This document shows, piece by piece, positions 9,028-17,857 of a DNA stretch of 64,000 nt; position 1 is the first letter of the stretch, and each line of letters begins with the position of its first letter. Location of the stretch: the NCBI RefSeq assembly GCF_021764745.1, contig NZ_JAETXX010000001.1, forward strand, positions 806,001 through 870,000. The letters are read 5' to 3'. Origin of the DNA: Joostella atrarenae. GTDB lineage: Bacteria > Bacteroidota > Bacteroidia > Flavobacteriales > Flavobacteriaceae. Made by a program: the position numbers and the translations under genes. The notes beneath the pieces were generated by a model. That model was not told the DNA's origin, did no database searches, and was given only the letters and a program-made list of their open reading frames with translations.

Positions 9028-9792
9028 ATGAAAATTATCTCCTATAACGTAAATGGAATCCGAGCAGCATTAAAAAAAGGTTTTTTAGAGTGGTTGCAAT
9101 CTGCAGATCCAGATGTAATTTGCCTACAAGAAATTAAAGCTAATAAAGAACAATTAGATTTATCTGTTTTTGAAGAAGCTGGTTATCCTTACCATTACTG
9201 GTATAGTGCTCAGAAGAAAGGATATAGTGGAGTCGCTATTTTATCCAAAACAGAGCCTAAAAATGTTACCTACGGAACAGGAATTGAACATATGGACTTT
9301 GAAGGGAGGAATATAAGAGTAGATTTTGATACCTGCTCAGTGATGAGTTTATATTTGCCTTCAGGTACTAATTTAGCCCGTTTGGAGCATAAATTAATGT
9401 ATATGGCCGATTTCCAAGAGTATATAGATACGTTAAAAAAGGATATTCCAAATCTAGTTATTTGTGGAGATTATAATATTTGTCATGAAGCTATAGATAT
9501 TCATGATCCTGTTAGAAATGCTAAAGTGTCTGGTTTTTTACCAGTAGAAAGAGAGTGGATAGGAAACTTTATAGATAGTGGATTTATTGATAGTTTCCGT
9601 CACTTTAATAAAGAGCCAGATAATTATAGTTGGTGGAGTTACCGTGCCAATGCTAGAAACAATAACAAAGGTTGGCGTATTGATTATAATATGGTAGCAG
9701 AGCCGTTACAAGAAAAATTAAAAAGAGCCGTTATATTACCAGAGGCTAAGCATAGCGACCATTGTCCAATACTTGTTGAGATTGAAGATTAA
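9028..9792 (+). CDS. xth: exodeoxyribonuclease III
   Basis: 254 residues of the EEP nuclease superfamily. It cleaves abasic sites and trims 3' ends in base excision repair. The metal and catalytic motifs are in order: SYNVNGIRAA at the N-terminus, CLQEIKA with the metal-binding Glu, YLPSGTN, CGDYNICHEAIDIHDP, WWSYR and the C-terminal SDHCPI with the catalytic Asp-His. Length and start agree with the family. The OmpA-like lipoprotein gene starts 34 bases after the stop and may be co-transcribed. Confidence 0.96.
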   Translation: MKIISYNVNGIRAALKKGFLEWLQSADPDVICLQEIKANKEQLDLSVFEEAGYPYHYWYSAQKKGYSGVAILSKTEPKNVTYGTGIEHMDFEGRNIRVDFDTCSVMSLYLPSGTNLARLEHKLMYMADFQEYIDTLKKDIPNLVICGDYNICHEAIDIHDPVRNAKVSGFLPVEREWIGNFIDSGFIDSFRHFNKEPDNYSWWSYRANARNNNKGWRIDYNMVAEPLQEKLKRAVILPEAKHSDHCPILVEIED

Positions 9793-9826
9793 TGGCAGCT
9801 TTGACTATAATTTTAAAAATATATCA

Positions 9827-10786
9827 ATGTTAAAAAAAATATTTATAGGATTACTTTTTGTAGGGCTAACAACTTCTTGTGTTTCATCTAAAGTATATAA
9901 TGACTTACAAAGTAAATATGATGCTTTAAAAGGTCAGAATGATGATACTGCCGCTAAAAACCAGGAGTTAAATGCAGCGAATAATCGCTTAGAGAACGAT
10001 TTAAGTAAGCTCCAAAAAGAATATGATGCAGCTGTTGCAGAGCGTAATAGGCTACGACAAGATTATGAAGCGGCTAAAAATAATCTAGCAAACTTGGAGG
10101 CGTCTTATAATGCTTTAGAGAAAAATAGTAGTGCAGCAATAACAGCTAATTCTGAAAAGAATAGAGCTTTATTAAAGCAATTGGAAGAGAAGGAAAAAGC
10201 ATTGGCGGAGGAGAGTTCACGTCTGGATGCTTTAAAGCAAGAATTGCAAGCACGTTCTCAAAGAGTTATAGAGCTTGAAGGATTGATTGCTGCTAAAGAT
10301 GAAGCAATGAAAAATTTAAAAGATGCTATTTCTAAGGCATTATTAGATTTTGAAGGGAAAGGATTAACTGTAGAGCAACGCGGAGGTAAAGTGTATGTTT
10401 CTATGGAGAATAAATTATTGTTTCAGAGTGGAAGTTGGGCTGTAAATGCTAATGGAAGAAAAGCGGTGCAGCAACTAGGGACGGTATTGGCTCAGAATCC
10501 AGATATCAATGTGCTAATTGAAGGCCATACCGATAATGTGCCTTATGGAGGGAATGCGAGTCTTAAGGATAACTGGGATTTATCAACCAAAAGAGCTACA
10601 TCTATTGTGCAGATTTTAGAGGAGAATAGTAGTATTGATCGTTCTAATTTAACCGCGGCGGGAAGAGGAGAATATCTTCCTATAGCAAGTAATGAAACCG
10701 CTGAAGGTAAGGCTAAAAACCGTAGGATTGAAGTGATCCTCACGCCTAAATTAGATGAGGTTTCTAAACTATTAAATGATATATAA
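9827..10786 (+). CDS. OmpA-family lipoprotein with coiled coil
   Basis: 319 residues from the ATG at 9827; a longer frame from 9773 overlaps xth and would bury the signal peptide, so 9827 is preferred. The lipobox TTSC is followed by an alpha-helical coiled coil (about residues 25-175), then an OmpA C-terminal peptidoglycan-binding domain: VLIEGHTDNVPYGG, NWDLSTKRATSIVQIL and GRGEYLPIASN, with the expected Asp and Arg positions (KAKNRRIEVIL). The protein would tether the outer membrane to the cell wall. Related flavobacterial proteins are annotated OmpA/MotB. A terminator follows. Confidence 0.92.
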   Translation: MLKKIFIGLLFVGLTTSCVSSKVYNDLQSKYDALKGQNDDTAAKNQELNAANNRLENDLSKLQKEYDAAVAERNRLRQDYEAAKNNLANLEASYNALEKNSSAAITANSEKNRALLKQLEEKEKALAEESSRLDALKQELQARSQRVIELEGLIAAKDEAMKNLKDAISKALLDFEGKGLTVEQRGGKVYVSMENKLLFQSGSWAVNANGRKAVQQLGTVLAQNPDINVLIEGHTDNVPYGGNASLKDNWDLSTKRATSIVQILEENSSIDRSNLTAAGRGEYLPIASNETAEGKAKNRRIEVILTPKLDEVSKLLNDI

Positions 10787-10853
10787 ATTATTCAATTTCA
10801 GATTTCTTAAGTTTAGATATAAGATTTTTGATTTTAGAATTTCGTATTTTTGA

Positions 10854-10908
10854 GAAGATTTCTAGAAGTGGAGTTAGAAGAGCCCTTTTAGAAATCTTCT
10901 TTTATTTT
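10854..10908 (+). terminator. terminator after the OmpA-like gene
   Basis: GAAGATTTCTAGAAG at 10854-10868 pairs with CTTTTAGAAATCTTC at 10885-10899 (14 of 15 pairs, 16-base loop) and is followed by TTTTATTTTT. Confidence 0.8.
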
Positions 10909-10921
10909 TAAAAATTGCTAT

Positions 10922-11962
10922 ATGAAATACACAAAACTACCTAATACTGATGTTGATGTCAGTAGAATCTGCTTAGGGACCATGACTTGGGGAAAGCAGA
11001 ATACAGAGGCAGAAGGGCATCAGCAAATGGATTTTGCGGTCGATAAAGGAGTTAATTTTTTTGATACTGCAGAGTTGTATGCTATTCCGAAAGAAGTGGC
11101 AACTCAAGGAAGTACAGAGAAGATAATTGGAAACTGGTTTAAAAAATCGGGAAAGCGAGATGAAATTATTCTGGCTTCTAAAATTGCTGGGCCTCCAGAA
11201 TTTAACGAACACTTTATTAGAAAAGAAGGTTTTACAAAAGCTGCTTTTGATGATGCAATTCATGGAAGTTTAAAAAGATTGCAAACCGATTATATTGATC
11301 TTTATCAGTTGCATTGGCCAGATAGAGATACTAATTATTTTGGGAACTTAGATTATCATACCAATAATGATGAAAAATGGGAAGATAATATTCAGCAAAT
11401 ACTTCAGATTCTAGAAGGATATATTAAGGAGGGTAAAATACGTTACATCGGACTTTCTAATGATGTTCCTTGGAGCGTAATGCGTTATTTAGAAGAGAAT
11501 AAGTTTAATGGCCTACCGCGGATTAGTACTATTCAAAATCCGTATAATTTATTGAATAGAACTTATGAAATTGGTTTAGCGGAAATATCTATGCGTGAAA
11601 ATGTTGGATTATTGCCTTATTCTCCGCTTGCTTTTGCACGTCTTACAGGTAAGTTTATTGAAAATAAAGGAATAGAAGATGCACGAATCGCATTATTTCC
11701 TGAGATGGCCAGGTATAATGGAGAGCGATCATTGGCTGCTACTCGTCAATATTATGATTTGGCTAAAAAACACAATATGTCTTTAGCTACATTAGCTTTA
11801 GCATTTATAAATGCGCAGCCTTTTGTAACAAGTAATATTATTGGAGCTACAAAAATGGAGCAGTTGGAAGAAAATATTGCAAGTATCGATGTTGATTTGG
11901 ATAGAGAGATTTTTGAGGAAATCAATAAAATTCATAGCAATATACCCAATCCAGCGCCTTAA
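10922..11962 (+). CDS. tas: aldo/keto reductase (Tas-like)
   Basis: 346 residues, NADPH-dependent aldo/keto reductase of the Tas branch. The TIM-barrel catalytic tetrad is visible: Asp and Tyr in FFDTAELYA, Lys in ILASKIAG, and His in YQLHWPDRDTNYFG, the last being typical of Tas. The C-terminal NADP-binding part holds SNIIGATKMEQLEENI. The substrate is not known; the family reduces carbonyl compounds and may act in detoxification. It stands alone between two terminators. Confidence 0.92.
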   Translation: MKYTKLPNTDVDVSRICLGTMTWGKQNTEAEGHQQMDFAVDKGVNFFDTAELYAIPKEVATQGSTEKIIGNWFKKSGKRDEIILASKIAGPPEFNEHFIRKEGFTKAAFDDAIHGSLKRLQTDYIDLYQLHWPDRDTNYFGNLDYHTNNDEKWEDNIQQILQILEGYIKEGKIRYIGLSNDVPWSVMRYLEENKFNGLPRISTIQNPYNLLNRTYEIGLAEISMRENVGLLPYSPLAFARLTGKFIENKGIEDARIALFPEMARYNGERSLAATRQYYDLAKKHNMSLATLALAFINAQPFVTSNIIGATKMEQLEENIASIDVDLDREIFEEINKIHSNIPNPAP

Positions 11963-12002
11963 TATTAGATTCGCGTTTTAAAAATATAATATTACAAAAT
12001 AG

Positions 12003-12036
12003 CAAACCTCGTGGAATACACGAGGTTTGTTGTTTT
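12003..12036 (+). terminator. bidirectional-type terminator
   Basis: A perfect 11-bp stem (CAAACCTCGTG at 12003-12013 and CACGAGGTTTG at 12019-12029) with a 5-base loop, then TTGTTTT. It separates the reductase from the convergent lipoprotein gene. Confidence 0.85.
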
Positions 12037-12051
12037 ATAGTGTTAATTTGG

Positions 12052-12840
12052 TTAATCTACTTTTCTGAAAGTAAGCTCATTATCTCCAGAAGTAAGAGTA
12101 AGAATAAGATTTTCGTATTTGTAGCTGAATCTTTTATTATTAACTGCACTTAAGAAATTACTTTCTAAGTTTTGGTTTTTACAAGCCATTCTTGTGCTTA
12201 CCAATTCCCCAATTGCAAGAGAATCTTTTTCTACTACTAAAGTTCCATTAATTCTATTACATCCGCTGAAACCAAATACTTTTCCTGTTCGTAAATTGAA
12301 CTCTAAATTAGGACGTTTCATGCTTTTGTCAACTGGATTTCCGTCAATTGTTTCTAATGCCCATATATCGTTTAAACGATAATCGCCTATATACTTTCCA
12401 CAACCGTCAAAATCTTTGTAATCTTCCATGTCTTTCGTTTTCGTTGAAATACGAACCTTATAAGAGAAAGCTTCATCGCTGTTAGTTTCACATGGCTTTT
12501 TAAAGATGGTAACCTGTAGTGTTCCTGCTTCCGTTTCAGCAGAATAATTTACAGCATTCACATCTTGAGGGATGCGTTCTTCTGGAACTGGAGTGCTAAT
12601 TTTCTTTGGTGAGTCTAAAGAAGTGAATGTCATCGATTTATCAAAATCGATTAATAAGCTCCATGAAGGATTTTCTCCTGTAGCTATAAAATCTACTCCT
12701 TCTGGAATGGTATTCTCTGTTTTCATGGGAGTTTCTTTAGTTACTTCTTCTTTTGGCGAATTAGCTTCTTTCTCTTTATTGGCTTCCTTGCAAGACGCAA
12801 ATGTTATTAATGATAACCCTATTAATATTATTTTTTTCAT
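12052..12840 (-). CDS. META-domain (HslJ-like) lipoprotein
   Basis: 262 residues. The lipobox FASC is followed by a Lys/Glu-rich linker, then a domain of the COG3650 type (about residues 45-150: DFIATGENPSWSLLIDF, with a conserved CGKYIGDY end) and a C-terminal META/HslJ domain (LETIDGNPVDKSMKRPNLEF, GKVFGFSGCNRINGTLVVE, STRMAC). META domains occur in heat-shock-linked outer-membrane proteins that affect resistance to novobiocin in E. coli; the function here is not known. It lies 21 bases downstream of radA on the same strand and is probably in its operon. Confidence 0.87.
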   Translation of the reverse strand: MKKIILIGLSLITFASCKEANKEKEANSPKEEVTKETPMKTENTIPEGVDFIATGENPSWSLLIDFDKSMTFTSLDSPKKISTPVPEERIPQDVNAVNYSAETEAGTLQVTIFKKPCETNSDEAFSYKVRISTKTKDMEDYKDFDGCGKYIGDYRLNDIWALETIDGNPVDKSMKRPNLEFNLRTGKVFGFSGCNRINGTLVVEKDSLAIGELVSTRMACKNQNLESNFLSAVNNKRFSYKYENLILTLTSGDNELTFRKVD

Positions 12841-12861
12841 GTCTATTCTTATGTGTTATTT

Positions 12862-14223
12862 CTATCCAAATAAAAAGGCTACAACATCTTCAATTTTAGA
12901 AACACGTTGGATTTTTATCTGATTGTTTTTTAATGATATTTTATTCAGTTTAGATACAAAAATAGTTGAAAACCCTAACTTTTCTGCCTCCAAGATTCGT
13001 TGCTCTACCCTTTGTACGGGTCTTATTTCTCCTGCTAAACCTATTTCAGCAGCAAAGCAAAAATCTCTTTCAATAGCAATATCTTCATTGCTAGAGAGAA
13101 TGGCTGCAACAACTGCCAAATCAATTGCAGGTTCTTCTATAGAAATACCTCCAGTTAAATTTAAAAATACATCTTTAGCACCGAGTCTAAAACCAGCTCT
13201 TTTTTCTAGAACCGCCAAAAGCATATTTAAACGCTTTACGTTATAACCTGTTGTTGTTCGTTGAGGTGTTCCATAAACGGCGGTACTTACAAGCGCTTGA
13301 ACTTCTATCATTAACGGTCGCATTCCTTCCAATGTAGCTGCAATTGCTGTGCCACTAAGCTCTTCTTCTGTTTTAGAAATTAATATTTCTGAAGGATTGC
13401 TCACTTCTCGGAGTCCTTTTCCTAACATTTCGTAAATTCCGAGTTCTGCTGTAGAACCGAAACGGTTTTTTAATGCTCTTAAAATTCTGTACACATGGTT
13501 TCTGTCGCCTTCAAACTGAAGTACAGTATCTACCATATGCTCTAAAATTTTTGGACCTGCAATATGACCGTCTTTAGTAATATGTCCAATTAGAATGACA
13601 GGTGTATTCGTTTCTTTAGCAAATTTTATAAGCTCTGATGTACACTCACGAATCTGACTAATACTTCCTGCGGAAGATTCGATATGGTCTGTGTGTAAGG
13701 TTTGAATAGAATCTATAATAAGGATATCAGGCTCTGTAGCTTCAATTTGCTTAAAGATGTTCTGAGTTTTTGTTTCAGTAAGAATATAGCAATGTTGACT
13801 ACCTGAAAAGATTCGCTCGGCTCTCATTTTTATTTGTTTCTGACTTTCTTCTCCAGAAACATATAAGGTTTTAAAAGGAAGGTGTAATGCAATTTGAAGG
13901 AGTAGCGTACTCTTTCCGATTCCAGGTTCACCACCTAGCAGAATAACTGAACCAGGAACGATGCCGCCACCTAAAACACGATCGAATTCAATTCCACCAG
14001 AAGACATACGCATTTCTTGAGAACCATCAATCTCTTGGATTCTTAAGGGTTTAGCTGCTCTCTTAGAAGAAGTATCTGTAGGTTTCCATCCCTTTTTTTC
14101 TTCTTTTTGAACAACTTCTTCTACTAATGTATTCCAATCTTTACAAGAAGAACACTGTCCTTGCCATTTTGCGTATTGTGTGCCGCATTTCTGACAAAAA
14201 AATGTTGTTTTGACCTTTGCCAT
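12862..14223 (-). CDS. radA: DNA repair protein RadA
   Basis: 453 residues, the normal RadA/Sms length. An N-terminal C4 zinc finger (C10, C13, C24, C27) precedes a RecA-like ATPase with Walker A GGEPGIGKST at 97-106, Walker B ILIIDSIQT, and the RadA-specific KNRFG motif. A Lon-protease-like C-terminal domain begins near TAIAATLEGMRPLM; in RadA it is a DNA-binding scaffold without protease activity. RadA is a branch-migration helicase that helps process recombination intermediates. It is divergent from the glycosyltransferase gene at 14455. Confidence 0.97.
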   Translation of the reverse strand: MAKVKTTFFCQKCGTQYAKWQGQCSSCKDWNTLVEEVVQKEEKKGWKPTDTSSKRAAKPLRIQEIDGSQEMRMSSGGIEFDRVLGGGIVPGSVILLGGEPGIGKSTLLLQIALHLPFKTLYVSGEESQKQIKMRAERIFSGSQHCYILTETKTQNIFKQIEATEPDILIIDSIQTLHTDHIESSAGSISQIRECTSELIKFAKETNTPVILIGHITKDGHIAGPKILEHMVDTVLQFEGDRNHVYRILRALKNRFGSTAELGIYEMLGKGLREVSNPSEILISKTEEELSGTAIAATLEGMRPLMIEVQALVSTAVYGTPQRTTTGYNVKRLNMLLAVLEKRAGFRLGAKDVFLNLTGGISIEEPAIDLAVVAAILSSNEDIAIERDFCFAAEIGLAGEIRPVQRVEQRILEAEKLGFSTIFVSKLNKISLKNNQIKIQRVSKIEDVVAFLFG

Positions 14224-14293
14224 TCAGCTATAGTTTTTTGAAGCCGAAAGGTACGAAGAAGATTTTATAGTTTGGAGTCATAAAAGTAGTCAC

Positions 14294-14356
14294 TGTATAC
14301 TTAAGGAACACAAATTAGTGTATACTTGGAGACACTTATGTATAAAAATTATACAC
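14294..14356. promoter_or_regulatory. three TGTATA repeats, operator-like
   Basis: Three copies of TGTATA lie between radA and the glycosyltransferase gene: TGTATACTT at 14294, TGTATACTT at 14319 (each followed 4-5 bases later by ACAC or GACAC), and TGTATAAAAATTATACA at 14339-14355, a perfect 7-bp inverted repeat with a 3-base centre. Spacings are 25 and 20 bases. This looks like a binding site for a dimeric regulator. No regulator gene is adjacent, so the protein is unknown. Confidence 0.5.
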
Positions 14357-14454
14357 ATTTTAATTACGGCGTATGACGTAAGTTGTTGTTTTTCAATCAT
14401 TTTATCAAATGGTATCAAAGTTGTTTTAAAAGTAGCGAATCAAAGTAAACAACA

Positions 14455-15891
14455 ATGAAGCAATCTATATTTTCAAAACCGTCAGAAGAATCACCAAATG
14501 AACCTACAAATCGTTTGGAGAGATTTATTTCCAATTCATCATCAACTTTTATTTTAACAGCCACATTTCTGTTGTTAGTAGGAGCTGCACTTTCATTTTA
14601 TTTTTTACAACCTTATTTTGAAGAAATAAGATTAGAGAGAATGGCAACTAGTTGGGGTTCTTTTCTAGTAATATTGGGGATTACTTTATTGGCAGTTAAG
14701 TTTAGTTTTTTAATTTATATACTAAGTCTATACTTACGATACCGAGATATTAAGTCGGTTTCTGATAGTGAATTGCCGTTATGTACAGTAATTGTACCAG
14801 CATATAATGAAGGAGAGTTAGTTTATAAAACTTTGAAGAGTTTGGTGGCAAGTGATTACCCTGAAGAGAAGCTTCAGATAATCTCTATTGATGACGGAAG
14901 TCAAGATAATACTTGGGATTGGATGAAAAAAGCTCAAGAGGAGCTAGGGAATCGTATTGCAATATATCAGCAGCCAGAAAACAGAGGTAAGAGACATGCA
15001 TTATACCGTGGTTTCCAATTAGGAAGTGGAGATGTGTTTATTACAGTAGATAGTGATTCTATTGTTTTAAAAGATACTTTACGTATTATGGCAAGTCCTT
15101 TTGTAGTGAATGAAGAATGTGGTGCTGTAGCTGGTAATGTGCGTGTATTAAATCGTGATAAAGCTTTAATACCGCGTATGTTGAATGTTAATTTCGCTTT
15201 TAGTTTCGAATTTGTACGTTCTGCACAGAGTAGTTTAGGTTCTGTATTATGTACGCCAGGTGCGTTGTCGGCATATCGTAGATCTGCAGTTTTTGGTTGT
15301 CTTCATGATTGGATTAATCAGACCTTTATGGGAGAAGTTTCTAAGATTGGAGAAGATCGTGCGATGACAAATATGATTTTAAAACAAGGTTTTAAAGTGT
15401 TATTTCAACGTAAAGCTTATGTGTATACTAATATTCCTGAGCATTACAGAAACTTGAATAAGATGTTTATCCGTTGGGAAAGAAGTAATGTTCGTGAGAA
15501 TATTGCAATGAGTAGATTTGCTTTTGGAAACTTTAGAGAAGGAGCTAAAGCTGGAACTCGTGTATTATTATTAAACCAATGGTTGAAAATGGTAATGGCT
15601 TACCCAGCAATATTATTAATGTTATTCTTTGTGTTTACGCATCCATTATTATTCCTTAGCTCTACATTGGTCGGGATTATAGTTTTCTCAAGTATGCATG
15701 CTTTCTTTTATGCTAAGAAACACAGTATTTCTGAATCGTTTTGGGCATATCCATATAGTATCTTTTATGCATTTACACTTTTCTGGATTACACCTTATGC
15801 AATAGCAACAGCAGGAAGAAGTGGATGGTTAACAAGAGATTTAACTAAAAAAGAGCTTAAAGAGCAACAAATGGTTGCAATGACGTCATAA
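14455..15891 (+). CDS. membrane family 2 glycosyltransferase
   Basis: 478 residues. Two N-terminal membrane segments (about 32-52 and 63-93) precede a GT2 catalytic domain with TVIVPAYNEGELV, IDDGSQDNTW, VDSDS (metal-binding DxD), the acceptor-site GEDRAMT and RWERSNVRE (the Q/RxxRW motif of processive enzymes). Three or four C-terminal membrane helices follow. This is the architecture of PgaC, hyaluronan and cellulose synthases, so the product is probably a polysaccharide of N-acetylglucosamine type made at the inner membrane. No partner genes (deacetylase, export pore) flank it, and a terminator follows, so it is a single-gene unit. Confidence 0.9.
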   Translation: MKQSIFSKPSEESPNEPTNRLERFISNSSSTFILTATFLLLVGAALSFYFLQPYFEEIRLERMATSWGSFLVILGITLLAVKFSFLIYILSLYLRYRDIKSVSDSELPLCTVIVPAYNEGELVYKTLKSLVASDYPEEKLQIISIDDGSQDNTWDWMKKAQEELGNRIAIYQQPENRGKRHALYRGFQLGSGDVFITVDSDSIVLKDTLRIMASPFVVNEECGAVAGNVRVLNRDKALIPRMLNVNFAFSFEFVRSAQSSLGSVLCTPGALSAYRRSAVFGCLHDWINQTFMGEVSKIGEDRAMTNMILKQGFKVLFQRKAYVYTNIPEHYRNLNKMFIRWERSNVRENIAMSRFAFGNFREGAKAGTRVLLLNQWLKMVMAYPAILLMLFFVFTHPLLFLSSTLVGIIVFSSMHAFFYAKKHSISESFWAYPYSIFYAFTLFWITPYAIATAGRSGWLTRDLTKKELKEQQMVAMTS

Positions 15892-15928
15892 TAAAATTCT
15901 TAATAGTCAATATATACTCAACAAACTA

Positions 15929-15970
15929 AAAGCGTTCATCAAGATTTTATCTTGTATGAACGCTTTTTTA
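15929..15970 (+). terminator. terminator after the glycosyltransferase
   Basis: AAAGCGTTCAT at 15929-15939 pairs with ATGAACGCTTT at 15956-15966, with an inner CAAGAT/ATCTTG pairing, followed by a T run. Confidence 0.88.
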
Positions 15971-16092
15971 TTGGATTTAGAGAAGTTGTTCTTACTCTTC
16001 ATTTTATTAGAGACATAATCTTTTAGAAAGCAATTGATTTAGTTGATTAAAAAAAGTTAAATTGATGTTTGAATCAAAAAACTATTGAATTG

Positions 16093-16587
16093 ATGAAGGA
16101 AAGATATTTAGATTATGCTAATTATAACATTTGGGCCAACAATAGATTAATTAATGATTTAAAATCAGAAAGCGATCAGGTTTTTGAGCATGAGTTTGTT
16201 GGGAGTTTTCCGACAATCCGAGCTACAATTTTACATATTTGGTATGCTGAGACAGGTTGGCTTTCTCGTATGCAAAATCGTGGCTGGTCAGTAGAACATA
16301 TTGTAAATTTTTCTGATGATAATGCAAAGCTTTTTGACAATTGGCAGAGTACGTCTTTTGAATTTAAAGAATTTGTAGCTAAAGCAGATTTAGAGAGGGA
16401 AATTAAGTTTCAGCATAAAGAAGAACAATTCTCTATTCCATCTCGCGAGATAATTCAGACAGTTTTTAATCATGGAAGTTATCACCGAGGGCAAGTGGTT
16501 ATGATGATGCGGCAACTAGGAATTTCTAAAATCTCACAAACAGATTATATCGAGTGGGTTCGAGAAAAGAAAAGAGGGAATGTGTAA
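16093..16587 (+). CDS. DinB-family protein
   Basis: 164 residues from the ATG at 16093; a TTG at 16069 would add eight residues. A four-helix DinB/YfiT-like fold is shown by YANYNIWANNRL at the N-terminus, the metal His in LHIWYAETGWL, and the C-terminal HGSYHRGQVVMMMRQLG with two further His. These three His bind a divalent metal in the family, whose members include thiol-dependent transferases and damage-inducible proteins. The substrate is unknown. It is a single gene closed by a terminator. Confidence 0.85.
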   Translation: MKERYLDYANYNIWANNRLINDLKSESDQVFEHEFVGSFPTIRATILHIWYAETGWLSRMQNRGWSVEHIVNFSDDNAKLFDNWQSTSFEFKEFVAKADLEREIKFQHKEEQFSIPSREIIQTVFNHGSYHRGQVVMMMRQLGISKISQTDYIEWVREKKRGNV

Positions 16588-16616
16588 AATGAGCTTATTT
16601 AGGTAAGTTGAATAAA

Positions 16617-16651
16617 AAAACGTTCACCAATTAATTAAAGATGAACGTTTT
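16617..16651 (+). terminator. terminator after dinB-like gene
   Basis: AAAACGTTCA at 16617-16626 pairs with TGAACGTTTT at 16642-16651; ACTATTTTTT follows. The convergent esterase-fold gene ends 28 bases further on. Confidence 0.75.
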
Positions 16652-16678
16652 ACTATTTTTTACTGAAAGATATTTCGT

Positions 16679-17824
16679 CTACCAACCAAAGTCGGCTTTT
16701 AAAGCATCGATACGCTCCAGAGCAAGATCTTTAGTTACAAAATCTATCTCTTGCATCCCAAAAGCTTTTTCGTAAGTGCGCATAGCTTTTTTAGGTTCTC
16801 CCATTTGTTCTAGATATTCAGCTTCAAGGAAAAAACCAAGCATTGTATCTGGGTATTCGTCTTTAGCAATTTTACTGAGCTCATTTAAAGATTCCAAATC
16901 TTCTTTTTTCTTAGTGGCTGCATAAATTGCCATCATATCATTTAAGCTTACTTGCTTTTTAAAACTGAATAGTGTTTCTATTGTGCTGTATTTCTCTGTC
17001 AGATATTCTACTACAGGACCATCATGTTCTAAAACTTCATTTTTATACTCTTCTATACTTATGGGTTTATAAACTTTAAATATTTTATCTAATGCTTTAG
17101 GGGTTCCATAAGAAGCTACTCCGTAATGATTTGCATTATCAAATTCATCAAAGTAATAATGAACGTTATCATTGGTAATGCCTTTCATTGTGTTATCGAA
17201 AACACGAATTCGCTGCTGATTTTCTTTCTCATCATTTTCGCTAGTTGCTAAATAATAAAAAGTCATAGCATCTATGTCGCCTAACCTTTCAGGGATGTTT
17301 CTTTCCATAGTCGGTGCGAAAGTAGGTGATAAATTAATGTAGGCGTTAAATAATAGGTTTCCTTTAAATAGATAGTAATTAGAGAAATTGACAGTTATAT
17401 CATGACCAACAATTGCTTTGAATTTTGCTAAGTTGTAATTCTTTTGGATCAAAGGAATGAGTTCCATACCTATAAATTCGAAGAAATCATTTCCTTTTTT
17501 ATCAGGGAATCCACTTTCATCACTATAAAAACAATCTTCATAGCGAGTTTCACTTTGATTGATTCCGACCACAATACTTTCTGGCATTTCGTTGTTGTAG
17601 GTGTAGAATTTTACATTCCCTACCACAACATCAAAAAGATAATCGGCATCTAATACAACAATAAGTGGGTATGATTTTTCTGCGGAATAATTCTCCGGAA
17701 CATACAGCTGTATGTCTCTTTTTTCTGCTAATTTAAAAGATTCTATTGTTGATGATTTTAGTTGTGCTTTTAAATTTAAAGCACACAAAAAGAGCATCAT
17801 ACAAATTAATGTAGTCTTTTTCAT
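16679..17824 (-). CDS. esterase-D-type alpha/beta-hydrolase fold protein, nucleophile Ser replaced by Asp
   Basis: 381 residues with a signal peptide (MKKTTLICMMLFLCALNLKAQ). The alpha/beta-hydrolase part matches the putative esterase family (PF00756): YPLIVVLDADYLFD, then IVVGINQSETRYEDC, then the nucleophile-elbow region. The elbow reads VGHDITVNFS where the family has GHSxGG, so residue 142 is Asp instead of Ser. The family's His seems kept in DEFDNANHYGVA. A TPR-like segment (FLEAEYLEQMGEPKKAMRTYEKAF) forms the C-terminus. It may be a binding protein or a hydrolase with altered chemistry; I cannot tell which. Confidence 0.82.
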   Translation of the reverse strand: MKKTTLICMMLFLCALNLKAQLKSSTIESFKLAEKRDIQLYVPENYSAEKSYPLIVVLDADYLFDVVVGNVKFYTYNNEMPESIVVGINQSETRYEDCFYSDESGFPDKKGNDFFEFIGMELIPLIQKNYNLAKFKAIVGHDITVNFSNYYLFKGNLLFNAYINLSPTFAPTMERNIPERLGDIDAMTFYYLATSENDEKENQQRIRVFDNTMKGITNDNVHYYFDEFDNANHYGVASYGTPKALDKIFKVYKPISIEEYKNEVLEHDGPVVEYLTEKYSTIETLFSFKKQVSLNDMMAIYAATKKKEDLESLNELSKIAKDEYPDTMLGFFLEAEYLEQMGEPKKAMRTYEKAFGMQEIDFVTKDLALERIDALKADFGW

Positions 17825-17857
17825 GATAATAAGATTTGGTGAAGGAAAGATATAAAA

